DNA from: Natrarchaeobius chitinivorans | GTDB lineage: Archaea; Halobacteriota; Halobacteria; Halobacteriales; Natrialbaceae | DNA length: 64,000 nt | NCBI RefSeq assembly: GCF_003841505.1 | Contig: NZ_REGA01000010.1 | Span: 89,767-153,766, forward strand | Reading direction: 5' to 3' | Shown here: piece after piece, positions 23,429 to 31,693 of the stretch | Numbering within the stretch: the stretch's first letter is position 1 | Layout: each line of letters starts with the position of its first letter | Notes under the pieces: generated by a model | Database searches by the model: none | What the model was told of the DNA's origin: nothing | The model's input: only the letters and a program-made list of their open reading frames with translations | Made by a program: the position numbers and the translations under genes

Positions 23429-24214
23429 ATGAGTTCCGACAGATACGAGGGGAAAACGGTGATCGTAACCGGTGCCTCGAGCGGGATCGGCCGACGGATC
23501 GCACAGCGATTCGGCAGGGAGGGAGCGAACGTCGTCTGTGCGTCACGAAGCAACGAACCCCACGAGGGGGTCCACCACGATACCGACGTCTCGGTTCCGA
23601 CCGAGGAGTGGATCCGGACCGAAACGGCCGGCGACGCGACGTTCGTCTCGACGGACGTCTCCGACCCGGACGCCGTCGAGTCGATGGTCGAGGAAACGGT
23701 CGACACCTACGGCGGGATCGACGTTCTCGTCAATAACGCGGGGATCTACATCGAGGGAGACTCACAATCGACGTCGGTCGAGGACTGGCGGACGCTGCTC
23801 GGGGTGGACCTCGACGGGACGTTTTTCTGCTGTAAGTTCGCGATTCCTCACCTCAAGGCGTCCGAGGGGGCGATCGTCAACGTCGCGTCGGTCAACGCGA
23901 CGGAAGGGGGCAGTGGTCCCGCGTACTCGGCCGCCTGCGCCGGTCGGGTCAACCTCACGCGAGATCTCGCGGTCGAACTCGGCCACCACGGCGTCACCGT
24001 CAACGCGGTTTCGCCGGGGTACATCAAGACCCCGATGCAGGACTATCAGGACGAAGCGAGCATCGAACGCAGCCGCGAACAGACGCTGCTCCCGCATCTC
24101 GGCGAGCCGAAGGAGGTCGCCGACGTCGTCGCCTTCCTCGCGAGCGACGAAGCGAGCTACGTCCACGGTGCGAACGTCCCGGTCGACGGCGGCTGGAGCG
24201 CACACCGTGTGTGA
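23429..24214 (+). CDS. SDR-family oxidoreductase with Lys-to-Cys change in the active site
   Basis: A 261-residue classical short-chain dehydrogenase fold with the cofactor loop TGASSGIG (14-21), NNAG (102-105), catalytic Ser154 and Tyr166. The usual Y-x-x-x-K reads Y-S-A-A-C, so Cys170 stands in place of the Lys that lowers the Tyr pKa and binds the ribose. The protein may be inactive, slow, or use another mechanism. It is otherwise close to the SDR at 28706, which keeps the Lys. The pair shares the C-terminal block RSREQT-LP-LGEP. In the family, KduD-type enzymes oxidise 2-keto-3-deoxygluconate or 5-keto sugars, which would suit this locus. Confidence 0.82.
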   Translation: MSSDRYEGKTVIVTGASSGIGRRIAQRFGREGANVVCASRSNEPHEGVHHDTDVSVPTEEWIRTETAGDATFVSTDVSDPDAVESMVEETVDTYGGIDVLVNNAGIYIEGDSQSTSVEDWRTLLGVDLDGTFFCCKFAIPHLKASEGAIVNVASVNATEGGSGPAYSAACAGRVNLTRDLAVELGHHGVTVNAVSPGYIKTPMQDYQDEASIERSREQTLLPHLGEPKEVADVVAFLASDEASYVHGANVPVDGGWSAHRV

Positions 24215-24281
24215 CTGCGCTCGTCGCAACTGAACCGGCCGTTTGCCAAGAGTTATTTCGACACCGCACGAATCCCGCGGT

Positions 24282-25442
24282 ATGTCTGCCAGATCGAAAG
24301 CCGACGCTCTCTCGCTGTTGGTAGATCGAACCCGATCGACACTCGAGGCCCTCGAGGACGACGAGTTTCCGTACGTCGCCGACCCGGAGACGGGCGAGTG
24401 GATCACGACGGCCGACGGGAACTGGTGTGGCGGCCACTGGATCGGGATGTGCTGGATCGCGGCCGACGTGACCGGCGAATCCCGATTCGAGGAGGCGGCG
24501 CAGCGAGCAACCCGCACGGTTCGCGAGGAGATGGCGAGGGACAACATGTTCTTCGGAATGAACAGCCAGTACGCGGGGTTCCGAGCGTTCGACGTCACCG
24601 GCGACCCCACCCACCGACAGATCGGCCTCGAGGGGGCCGACGCGATGGTCGAGTACTTCCACGAGGGAGCGCGCCAGATTCCGCTGGGGACGCTCGCAAT
24701 CGAGGCTCCCGCGTCGAACTTCCGTGGACCGGGGTCCGACGACGGCCCCTCGGGAGACCGCCTCGGTGCGGTCGACGCCGTCTACACCGCGCTCCCGGTT
24801 CTGTGGCGCGCGTACGAGGAGACCGGCGATCCGACCTACCGTGACGTCGCCGTCTTCCACGCGGATCGCCACCTCGACTGGTACGTCCGGCCGGACGGCC
24901 GAACGTGGCACCACGCCGAGTTCGATCCAGAGACCGGGTCCCTGCGCCGGCAGTATAACGAACTCGCCGTGAGCGACGACACCTGCTGGGCGCGAGGACA
25001 GGGATGGTGCATCGCCGGACTGGCGCGAGCGTACCGGGAGACGGGAGCCGGCCGCTACCGCGACGCGCTCCGCCGGACCGTCGACTACTACGTCGACAAC
25101 AGCCCGGACGACCTGGTACCCCACTGGGACTTCGAACACCCCGACAGGCCCGCCGTCGAGCGCGATACGAGTGCTGCGGCTCTGGCCGCGTACGGTCTGA
25201 CGGGGCTCTCCGAAGATGGCCCTCTCGGTGATCTCGCTGACGTTGGCGAGCGAATTCTCGAGTCGCTGATCCAGGGGTATCTCACGCCCCGCGATGACGG
25301 TCCCGCCGACCGCCCGGACGGCATGGTCCTCGAGAGCTGTTACAACGGTCCCGCCGGCTACGCGACGGCGCACGAACACGTCTGGACCGATTATTACCTG
25401 ATGTACGCGCTCTCCCGCCAGACAACCGCCGACGGGTTGTGA
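24282..25442 (+). CDS. GH88/GH105-type unsaturated uronyl hydrolase
   Basis: A 386-residue (alpha/alpha)6-barrel protein. The sequence shows the family features GVDAVY-like AVDAVYTALPVL, WARGQGWCIAGLARAY and a C-terminal HVWTDYYLMYALSR. GH88 enzymes hydrate the double bond of unsaturated glucuronyl or galacturonyl residues at the end of oligosaccharides released by polysaccharide lyases, giving 5-keto-4-deoxyuronate. No signal peptide was seen, so it acts in the cytoplasm on imported oligosaccharides. The start at 24282 (MSARSKADAL) follows a weak TATA at 24251. It lies 67 bases after the SDR gene on the same strand. GH105 rhamnogalacturonyl hydrolase is the main alternative. Confidence 0.82.
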   Translation: MSARSKADALSLLVDRTRSTLEALEDDEFPYVADPETGEWITTADGNWCGGHWIGMCWIAADVTGESRFEEAAQRATRTVREEMARDNMFFGMNSQYAGFRAFDVTGDPTHRQIGLEGADAMVEYFHEGARQIPLGTLAIEAPASNFRGPGSDDGPSGDRLGAVDAVYTALPVLWRAYEETGDPTYRDVAVFHADRHLDWYVRPDGRTWHHAEFDPETGSLRRQYNELAVSDDTCWARGQGWCIAGLARAYRETGAGRYRDALRRTVDYYVDNSPDDLVPHWDFEHPDRPAVERDTSAAALAAYGLTGLSEDGPLGDLADVGERILESLIQGYLTPRDDGPADRPDGMVLESCYNGPAGYATAHEHVWTDYYLMYALSRQTTADGL

Positions 25443-25472
25443 AGGTGGCCGTCGACTTCCGTCGACGTGTCG

Positions 25473-26276
25473 TCAGCGGTTCTGTTCGTGTACGTCTTCG
25501 AGCAACTCCTCGAGTTCCTCGCCGAGGAGGTCGTAGATCCGCTCGCCCTTCTCGGCCGTGGCGAGTTCCGGTTCGCCGATCGCGCCGGTGTGTGAGTACT
25601 CCTCGAATCCGCGGTAGACGGCGAGTGGTCCCACCTCGAGGAGGTCTTTCGTTCCGTGGTCGTAGGGCTCCTCGAGCGGTGGCGCGTCGATGGCGTCCTC
25701 GTCGACGAGGTCGGGCCGGAGGGCCATCATGAGCGACGTTTCGAACTCGCCGCCGTGGGACATGCCGCCGACGTCGCTGTCTCTGATATCGTCGATGAAT
25801 TCCGCCGCCAGTTCGAAGTACGTCAAGCCGAGCACCTCCACGTCGGGGTGGTCCTGGCCGATAGTGCTGACTGCACCGGAGATCAGCGGCCCGTTGCCGC
25901 CGTGACCGTTTATCAGGACGAGCGCGTCGAACCCGTTGTCGAGCGCGCTCTCCGCGACGTTCTCGAGGACGTCCATCATCACGTCGAACTCGAGGGTTAC
26001 GGTGCCGCCGAAGGCCATGTGGTGTGGGGAGAACCCGGACCACACCGGCGGAGTCCGAAGGATGGGGACGTCGTCGTCGAGGCGGTCGACGCCGAGATCG
26101 GCGACGGCGTCGACGAGGATCGTGTCCGTGGCCACCGGGAGGTGATGACCGTGCTGTTCGACGCTGCCAACCGGGACGACGAGGATCGATCCGTCACGTT
26201 CGCCGACGTCGGCGATTTCGCTGTAGGTCTTTCCGGCCCACTCGGCTGTACCCGAGCCGAGAGATTCGTGTACCAT
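25473..26276 (-). CDS. Creatininase-family amidohydrolase
   Basis: A 267-residue metal-dependent amidohydrolase. Metal-binding blocks GSVEQHGHHLPVATDT, INGHGGN and SHGGEFETS match the creatininase/MftE/ArfB family. Members cleave creatinine, formamido or lactam bonds. In sugar loci they may act on lactams or lactones. The substrate here cannot be decided. It is oriented against its neighbours, tail to tail with the GH88 gene (30 bases apart) and divergent from the glycosidase-like gene. A TATA box TTATACTC (26301-26308) lies 25-32 bases before the ATG. Confidence 0.85.
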   Translation of the reverse strand: MVHESLGSGTAEWAGKTYSEIADVGERDGSILVVPVGSVEQHGHHLPVATDTILVDAVADLGVDRLDDDVPILRTPPVWSGFSPHHMAFGGTVTLEFDVMMDVLENVAESALDNGFDALVLINGHGGNGPLISGAVSTIGQDHPDVEVLGLTYFELAAEFIDDIRDSDVGGMSHGGEFETSLMMALRPDLVDEDAIDAPPLEEPYDHGTKDLLEVGPLAVYRGFEEYSHTGAIGEPELATAEKGERIYDLLGEELEELLEDVHEQNR

Positions 26277-26300
26277 GGGGGCGCTTACAACCGGGATGAC

Positions 26301-26308
26301 TTATACTC
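26301..26308 (-). promoter_or_regulatory. TATA-like promoter of the creatininase gene
   Basis: The plus-strand bases TTATACTC (minus GAGTATAA) stand 25-32 bases upstream of the ATG, which fits a leaderless transcript. Confidence 0.5.
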
Positions 26309-26369
26309 TACTGGTCGTCCCCGGATACGAACTACCAAAGGTTATGTTCCCACGGATTGTCACTCGCGT

Positions 26370-27524
26370 ATGAACGCCGCAATCTGGGCCTATCCGTGGG
26401 ATATTCGCGACCGGGGCGTCGAGTCGGTGACACAGGAGCTCGCCGAAATCGGTATCGACGAGGTGAATCTCGCGGCGAACTATCACACCGTCCACTCGTT
26501 TTCCCCCGACAACCCGGGCCAGCGATCGTACTTCGCCCGAGCGAGTTCGTACTTCCAGCCGTCCGATTCGTACGGAACGCTCGAGCCGGTTCCGGCCGAG
26601 GCGATGGGCGACGCCGACTGGGTCCGCGAGATCGCGGCGGGGTTCGACGGGACCGGTATCTCCCTCAACGCGTGGACCGTCGGCGTCCACAACTCGCGGC
26701 TGGGGCTCGATCGTCCCGACCTGACGCTTACCTCCCCGTACGGCGATTCGTTGCCGTTTGCCCTCTGTCCCTCACAGCCGGCCGTCCGGACGTACCTCAC
26801 GACGCTCGTTCGCGACCTCGACGCGGACGACGCGTTCGACGCGATCGAACTCGAGGCGTTCGACTTCTTTCACGGAAGCGGCTTCGGCTGGCACCACGAC
26901 AAAGTGTTCGCGGAACTCGGCGACCTCGGCGAGTTCCTCCTCGGACTCTGTTTCTGTGACGCCTGTCGGGAACGGGCCGCGGACGCCGGTGTCGACGTCG
27001 AGACGGCCCGGAAGACGTGCGTCGAAACGCTCGATGCAATCGCGAGTCGCCAGCTCCCGCCGTCAACCGCCCCGCTCGAGTGGCTCCGTGCTCACCCTGC
27101 GGTAGAAGCGTACGTCGCGTATCGAGAGGAGACGGTAGCCGACCTGTTCGCCGACCTCCGAGAGACGGCCGACTGCGACCTCGGCTACTACGTCGGGTTA
27201 CTCGACGTCGGCGACGAGTGGATGTTCGGTGCCGATCTCGAGGCACTGGGTGAACACGTCGATTACTACACCGCGATCGCCTACGAGTCGACCCCCCGTG
27301 GCGCGGCGGAACGCATCCAGACCGCGACCGAACTGGCGGGTTCGACGCCGGTTCACGCGGGAATCCAGCCCGGACCACCGCTCGTCGACGACGGGGAAAC
27401 GGTCCGAGCGATCGTCGACGCCGTCGTCGATGCCGGTGCGGACCGCGTCTCGTTTTACAACTACGGCCCCTTGCCACAGCGGAGCCTCGAGTGGATCGGC
27501 GACGCGATCGACTCTCATCGATAA
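26370..27524 (+). CDS. Putative glycoside hydrolase-like TIM-barrel protein with CxCxxC motif
   Basis: A 384-residue protein, probably cytoplasmic. The opening MNAAIWAYPWDIRDRGVESV and alternating barrel strands (AIELEAFDFFHGSG; VDYYTAIAYES; RVSFYNYGPLP) resemble glycosidase-like (beta/alpha)8 folds. A CxCxxC motif (LCFCDACRERAADAG) sits after the fifth strand and recurs in the protein at 42683 (TCRCESCQE), so the two are probably distant paralogues. Metal binding by the Cys residues is inference. The ATG at 26370 was chosen because the longer frame overlaps the divergent creatininase gene. No specific GH family could be assigned. Confidence 0.55.
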   Translation: MNAAIWAYPWDIRDRGVESVTQELAEIGIDEVNLAANYHTVHSFSPDNPGQRSYFARASSYFQPSDSYGTLEPVPAEAMGDADWVREIAAGFDGTGISLNAWTVGVHNSRLGLDRPDLTLTSPYGDSLPFALCPSQPAVRTYLTTLVRDLDADDAFDAIELEAFDFFHGSGFGWHHDKVFAELGDLGEFLLGLCFCDACRERAADAGVDVETARKTCVETLDAIASRQLPPSTAPLEWLRAHPAVEAYVAYREETVADLFADLRETADCDLGYYVGLLDVGDEWMFGADLEALGEHVDYYTAIAYESTPRGAAERIQTATELAGSTPVHAGIQPGPPLVDDGETVRAIVDAVVDAGADRVSFYNYGPLPQRSLEWIGDAIDSHR

Positions 27525-27928
27525 GTGGTTGGCAGTTAACTCACATTAGTGTATACGCTTCCAACTCACTCGGCCCTATTCACCAGCTTTCCAACGATGG
27601 TGGAACATTCTGGCGTTCTCCATCGTACTCTCGAACTGAAACGTAGTCGTGGTATTGGATACCAACCAACTGGTTCGTACGAACGGGCGCTTACAGAAGA
27701 CGTAGCGAGCGATAGCTCACGGTCGACTCGCCACCGGCGTCGATGATTCCGATTCACGTGTGAGTTGCCACGACGTGATGGTCGGTAGGGCTGTCACTCG
27801 ACGTCCACCACTATGGGAAATATGGAAATAGTTCCAACCCATATGGAACTTATAACACCCGTTTCACCTCTGGGGAAATATTCGGAGAAAAGGACAACGA
27901 TTATGTTATCACCCGAGTACGTACGGGT
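27525..27928. promoter_or_regulatory. Regulatory region of the IclR gene with repeated GGAA/TTCC words
   Basis: The 404-base spacer holds TTCCA-acgatgg-TGGAA (27589-27605), TGGAA-atag-TTCCA (27823-27836), a direct repeat ATATGGAA (27820 and 27841), GGGAAATAT words at 27816 and 27873, a TATA-like TTATAA at 27850, and ACCCG-N8-CGGGT (27911-27928) abutting the ATG. TGGAAAT...TTCCA resembles the classical IclR operator, so self-regulation is plausible. Confidence 0.5.
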
Positions 27929-28693
27929 ATGGAACAGCAGTCCGATTCGGGGGGGTCGATCAAAGCGGTACAGCGGACGTTCGAAATCATCGAAACGCTT
28001 CGAATTCACGGCTCGCTTACCCTCACCGAGTTGGCGGACGCCCTCTCGATTCCAACCTCGACCGCACACGTCTACCTCCAGACGCTCGAGCAGGAGGGGA
28101 TCATCGTTCGAGACGACCGGCGGTACCGAAACGGCCTCAAGTTCCTCGAGTACGGAGGAGAGGCCCGCCAGCAACTCGATCTGTACGGTTCGTCTCGCCA
28201 GGTGCTTTCGGAACTCGCAACACAGACCGGAGAGCGCGCGTCGGTCGGCGTCGAAGAGAACGGGAAACGGGTGCTCCTCGCGTTGTCCGATGGGCCAAAC
28301 GCCGTCAGCGACAACATTCCGGTAGGCGAGTTCACCGAGATGCACTGGACGAGTCTCGGCAAGTGCATCCTCGCGTATCTCCCGTCGGACCGTCGAGAGG
28401 AGATACTCGCGGAAAACCCACTGCCGAGGGCGACGGACGAGACGATTACGGACGAGGGGGCGCTTCGCCAGGAGTGTGAACGGATTCGATCGCAGGGGTA
28501 CGCCATCGAAAACGAGGAACGCCGGGAAGGGATCCGAAGCGTTTCCGTCCCGATTCTGACGCCGGAAGAGGAAATCCTCGGTGCGATCGGCGTTACCGGC
28601 CCCACGAACCGCTTCGAGGTGGAGACGATGTCCCGGTACGTTTCGCTCCTAGAGGAGAAAGCGAACATCGTCAAACTGCAGACGGTTTACTGA
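27929..28693 (+). CDS. IclR-family transcriptional regulator
   Basis: A 254-residue regulator. The N-terminal winged HTH is at about residues 12-70 (AVQRTFEIIETLRIHGSLTL, then TSTAHVYLQTLEQEGI). The C-terminal ligand domain is at about 80-250 (MHWTSLGKCILAYLP; REGIRSVSVPILTPEEEILGAIGVTGPTNRF). IclR proteins such as KdgR respond to sugar-acid intermediates like 2-keto-3-deoxygluconate. It ends 12 bases from the stop of the convergent SDR gene. Candidate operators lie directly upstream. It is the best candidate regulator for the sugar-acid locus, though no binding data exist. Confidence 0.92.
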   Translation: MEQQSDSGGSIKAVQRTFEIIETLRIHGSLTLTELADALSIPTSTAHVYLQTLEQEGIIVRDDRRYRNGLKFLEYGGEARQQLDLYGSSRQVLSELATQTGERASVGVEENGKRVLLALSDGPNAVSDNIPVGEFTEMHWTSLGKCILAYLPSDRREEILAENPLPRATDETITDEGALRQECERIRSQGYAIENEERREGIRSVSVPILTPEEEILGAIGVTGPTNRFEVETMSRYVSLLEEKANIVKLQTVY

Positions 28694-28705
28694 CCGCCGT
28701 CGCGG

Positions 28706-29485
28706 TTACACGCCCCGATGGGCGGTCCATCCGCCGTCGACGAACAGCGTCTCCCCGGTAATCCACGAGGCGTCCGGCGACGCGAGAAACGTTACCGCAC
28801 GCGCGACGTCGTCCGGTTCGCCGAGTCGGGGGAGTACCGTTTGCTCGCGCGACCGGTCGACCTCGTCGTCGGTGAGGTAATCCTGCCGAGGTGTCTTGAT
28901 GAATCCCGGACAGACGGCGTTGACGGTGACGTCGTGGGGGCCGAGTTCGGTCGCCAGATCCCGCGTCAGGTTCACCATCCCCGCCTTCGAGGAGGCGTAG
29001 GCGGGTCCCGAACCGCCTTCGATCGCGTGAACCGACGCGATGTTGACAATGCTCCCGCTGTGTGTTTTGAGGTGGGGAGTGGCGAACTTCGAACAGTGAA
29101 ACGTTCCGGTGAGGTTGACGTCGATAACGTCCTGCCACTGCTCGGAATCGAGAGACTCGATCCCCCCTTCGATGTGAATCCCCGCGTTGTTGACGAGGAT
29201 GTCGAGCCGGTCGAACGTCTCGAGGGTGTGATCGATCAGGGCGTTACACTGCTCGGGTTCTCCGATGTCCGTCCCAACGAACGACGCGTTCCCTCCGCGC
29301 GCTTCGATTTCACGATGGGTCGGCCGGTCGCTCTCGTGGCCGTATCGTTCCCCCCCAGCTGGCTCCTCCTGGATGTCGCCGATCACGACGTCTGCACCCT
29401 CGTCGGCGAGTGCGAGTGCGATGGATCGGCCGATCCCGGTACTCCCAGCCGTGACGACTGCCACCTGATTTTCGAATCTCGTCAT
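28706..29485 (-). CDS. SDR-family oxidoreductase
   Basis: A 259-residue short-chain dehydrogenase with an intact Ser151, Tyr163 and Lys167 (PAYASSKAGMVNLTRDL). The cofactor loop is TAGSTGIG, where the first Gly of TGxxxGxG is Ala, a conservative but uncommon change. NNAG is present at 99-102. It closely resembles the SDR at 23429 but keeps the catalytic Lys. In this locus it may be a KduD-like or sugar dehydrogenase. It converges with the IclR gene, and an A/T-rich box lies 25-30 bases upstream. Confidence 0.88.
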   Translation of the reverse strand: MTRFENQVAVVTAGSTGIGRSIALALADEGADVVIGDIQEEPAGGERYGHESDRPTHREIEARGGNASFVGTDIGEPEQCNALIDHTLETFDRLDILVNNAGIHIEGGIESLDSEQWQDVIDVNLTGTFHCSKFATPHLKTHSGSIVNIASVHAIEGGSGPAYASSKAGMVNLTRDLATELGPHDVTVNAVCPGFIKTPRQDYLTDDEVDRSREQTVLPRLGEPDDVARAVTFLASPDASWITGETLFVDGGWTAHRGV

Positions 29486-30319
29486 GGTCGGCGTTTAGCG
29501 AGCAGACGCATAATTCTTGCTACCGATATCGCTCGATCCGAATCGGGGGACACACTCGGGAATGCCGTTTCCGACGGTGGCGGCCGACTTGGACGGATCG
29601 GAGATATCGCCGACCGATCTCGCAGACAACAGGGGTCGAATCGGGACGCACCCGGTTCCGATCGCATTCCGTGGATCGGACCGAAAGAGGACGTACACGG
29701 CGAATTCCACTCATAGTGGATGTCCTCGAGGCACCGTCTCCGGATCCGGTACTCGATGGCAACCGACAATTACACTTGTACAAATGTAATGTACTGCCGC
29801 GGGTAGCTCTCCAGATCGACCGTGCTTTCCGATGCTGGCGAGACGAGTTTCGATGGTACCGTGAGTCGTCCGATTCCCCAGTTGACTCCACTCGGAACCG
29901 ATCGGATACCGACTGAACGGATCGATTGTCGGGAACAATTATGGGGGTTCTACCGATTCGTTTCTCACACCGAAAAATTCCAGCGAATACGTTACTATAG
30001 AATCGGTTGCTGTGAATACAGACGCGAAATTTTACACACGTACTTCCGTAATAGGACGGGGAAAAATACGGTTGTTTCCCAGGCGGAAACGATAAGGGCC
30101 ACCGATCGCGTCGATTTCATCCGGTCGGGTACCCCTCAGTTCGCGAACAATCGAATCGATATACTCCAAAGAGTGGTATCAGATCATGTAACGGTTGACT
30201 TCCGCGGAAAATTTTCATCACCGACCGAGACCGGCCCGCCGTTTCTTTCAGGGAAACACGTTCCGTCGCTGCCCCAACCGAACATATATATACTGGCCTG
30301 AATTTGTCTTTCATCAGGA
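29486..30319. promoter_or_regulatory. 834-base regulatory/gene-free region between SDR and SelA-like genes
   Basis: No convincing gene was seen. The region carries TCCACT-cat-AGTGGA (29706-29720), a 22-base near-perfect palindrome centred on TTGTACAA (29769-29790), GTTTC-N7-GAAAC twice (30074-30090 and 30241-30257), TTCCGCGGAA (30200-30209), and a strong TATA box CATATATATACT (30283-30294) 26-37 bases before the SelA-like ATG. The density of palindromes suggests several regulator sites. Confidence 0.5.
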
Positions 30320-31534
30320 ATGGGAGACCGAACTGTGTACGACGAGTTGGGAATTCCCCGGGTCGTAAACGCTACCGGAACGAAGACTCGGATCGGCGGG
30401 AGCCGGATCCGTCCGGAAGCGCTCGACGCAATGAAACGCGCCGCGAATCACTTCGTCAAGCTTTCCGATCTACAGGCGAAAGCGAGCGAGGTGATCGCCG
30501 ACGCAACCGGTGCCCAGGCGGGATACGTGACCTCGGGAGCGGATGCTGGTATGCTTCTCTCTGCTGCTGCAGCGATCGCTGGCAACGACATCGCTGTCAT
30601 GGACAAACTCCCGCAAACGGACGGGATTGCCGACGAGATCATCATGCCCCGGACTCACCGGACGGGATACGACCACGCCTTTCGGGCGGCTGGCGCCACG
30701 ATCGTCGACGTCGGGACGAACGATCGCGTCCTCGGAACAGGGTCGACGGCCGTCGAACCCTGGGAGATCGAAAACGCGATTTCGGAGCGGACTGCGGCGA
30801 TCGGCTACGTCCAGAAACCCTACACCGAACCGCCGCTTTCCGAGGTAACGGATCTCGCGGCCGAACACGACGTCCCCGTGATCGTCGACGCCGCGGCCGA
30901 ACTTCCGCCGAAACGAAACCTCAGAACGTTCACCGAAGCCGGCGCAGATCTGGTCGTCTTCAGCGGCGGCAAAGCGATTCGTGGCCCGCAGACGACGGGT
31001 ATCGTCGCCGGCCGACGCGATCTGATCCAATCGATTGCACTCCAGAACCTCGATATGCACGCCGCAAACCAGGTCTGGGAACCGCCATCACAGCTGATCG
31101 ACGTCGAAGCGATCGACGGCGTCCCACGCCAGGGAATCGGCCGATCGCTAAAAGTCGGTAAAGAAGAACTCGCCGGGCTCATCGTCGCCCTCGAGTCCTT
31201 CCTCGAGAGCGATCCGGACGCCATGCGGGACCACTGGCACCGTGAAGCACAACTCATCGCGGACGCGATCGACTCCGCGACGGGCGTCGAAACCACCCTG
31301 AACTCCGGTGGCGAGATCTCGGTCGCATCGGAGGTCGTCGTTCGAATCGACCCCGAAACGGCCGCGTGCACGGCGACGGAACTGGTCGGCGACCTTCGAT
31401 CCGAGACCCCGCGCGTGTTCGTCGGGGCAGACAGGCTCGACGAAAACGTCGTCACGATCAATCCGATGTGTCTCGATGAGCCGGAACGGGAGTACGTCGT
31501 CGAGCGCCTTCGGACACACCTCGAGCTGGCGTAG
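30320..31534 (+). CDS. SelA-like PLP-dependent enzyme (D-glucosaminate/sugar amino acid lyase-like)
   Basis: A 404-residue fold-type I PLP enzyme. The PLP Lys is K218 in FSGGKAIRGPQTTG, with Asp190 (VIVDAAAELPP) for the pyridine nitrogen. The N-terminus VYDELGIPRVVNATGTKTRIGGS matches SelA-like proteins and DgaE, which removes ammonia and water from amino-sugar acids. True selenocysteine synthase is unlikely, because the tRNA-binding region is absent at this length and no selenocysteine genes are nearby. A leaderless promoter with twin GTTTC-N7-GAAAC sites stands upstream. The product would be a 2-keto-3-deoxy acid, in line with the rest of the locus (inference). Confidence 0.8.
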   Translation: MGDRTVYDELGIPRVVNATGTKTRIGGSRIRPEALDAMKRAANHFVKLSDLQAKASEVIADATGAQAGYVTSGADAGMLLSAAAAIAGNDIAVMDKLPQTDGIADEIIMPRTHRTGYDHAFRAAGATIVDVGTNDRVLGTGSTAVEPWEIENAISERTAAIGYVQKPYTEPPLSEVTDLAAEHDVPVIVDAAAELPPKRNLRTFTEAGADLVVFSGGKAIRGPQTTGIVAGRRDLIQSIALQNLDMHAANQVWEPPSQLIDVEAIDGVPRQGIGRSLKVGKEELAGLIVALESFLESDPDAMRDHWHREAQLIADAIDSATGVETTLNSGGEISVASEVVVRIDPETAACTATELVGDLRSETPRVFVGADRLDENVVTINPMCLDEPEREYVVERLRTHLELA

Positions 31535-31693
31535 TAGATCCATCCCGCCAACTTCGATTCGCCTTCTCTACGCTCGCGAGCGCAGCTTCGAAAGGAAATC
31601 GGTCGCCGATTCGTCGTTATCGGCGGTGGCGATGGTGACGGACGTACGCCCGGCCGCCACCGAGTTCCGGTCGAATACCGGTGGAAAACGTTT

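Noticed and set aside
27549..27746. 65-codon frame upstream of the IclR gene
   Set aside because: It overlaps candidate operators and has no homology-like features.
30320..31534. Selenocysteine synthase (SelA) proper
   Set aside because: The fold and Lys match, but no SelB, SelD or tRNA-Sec is seen and the length and context fit an amino-sugar acid enzyme better.
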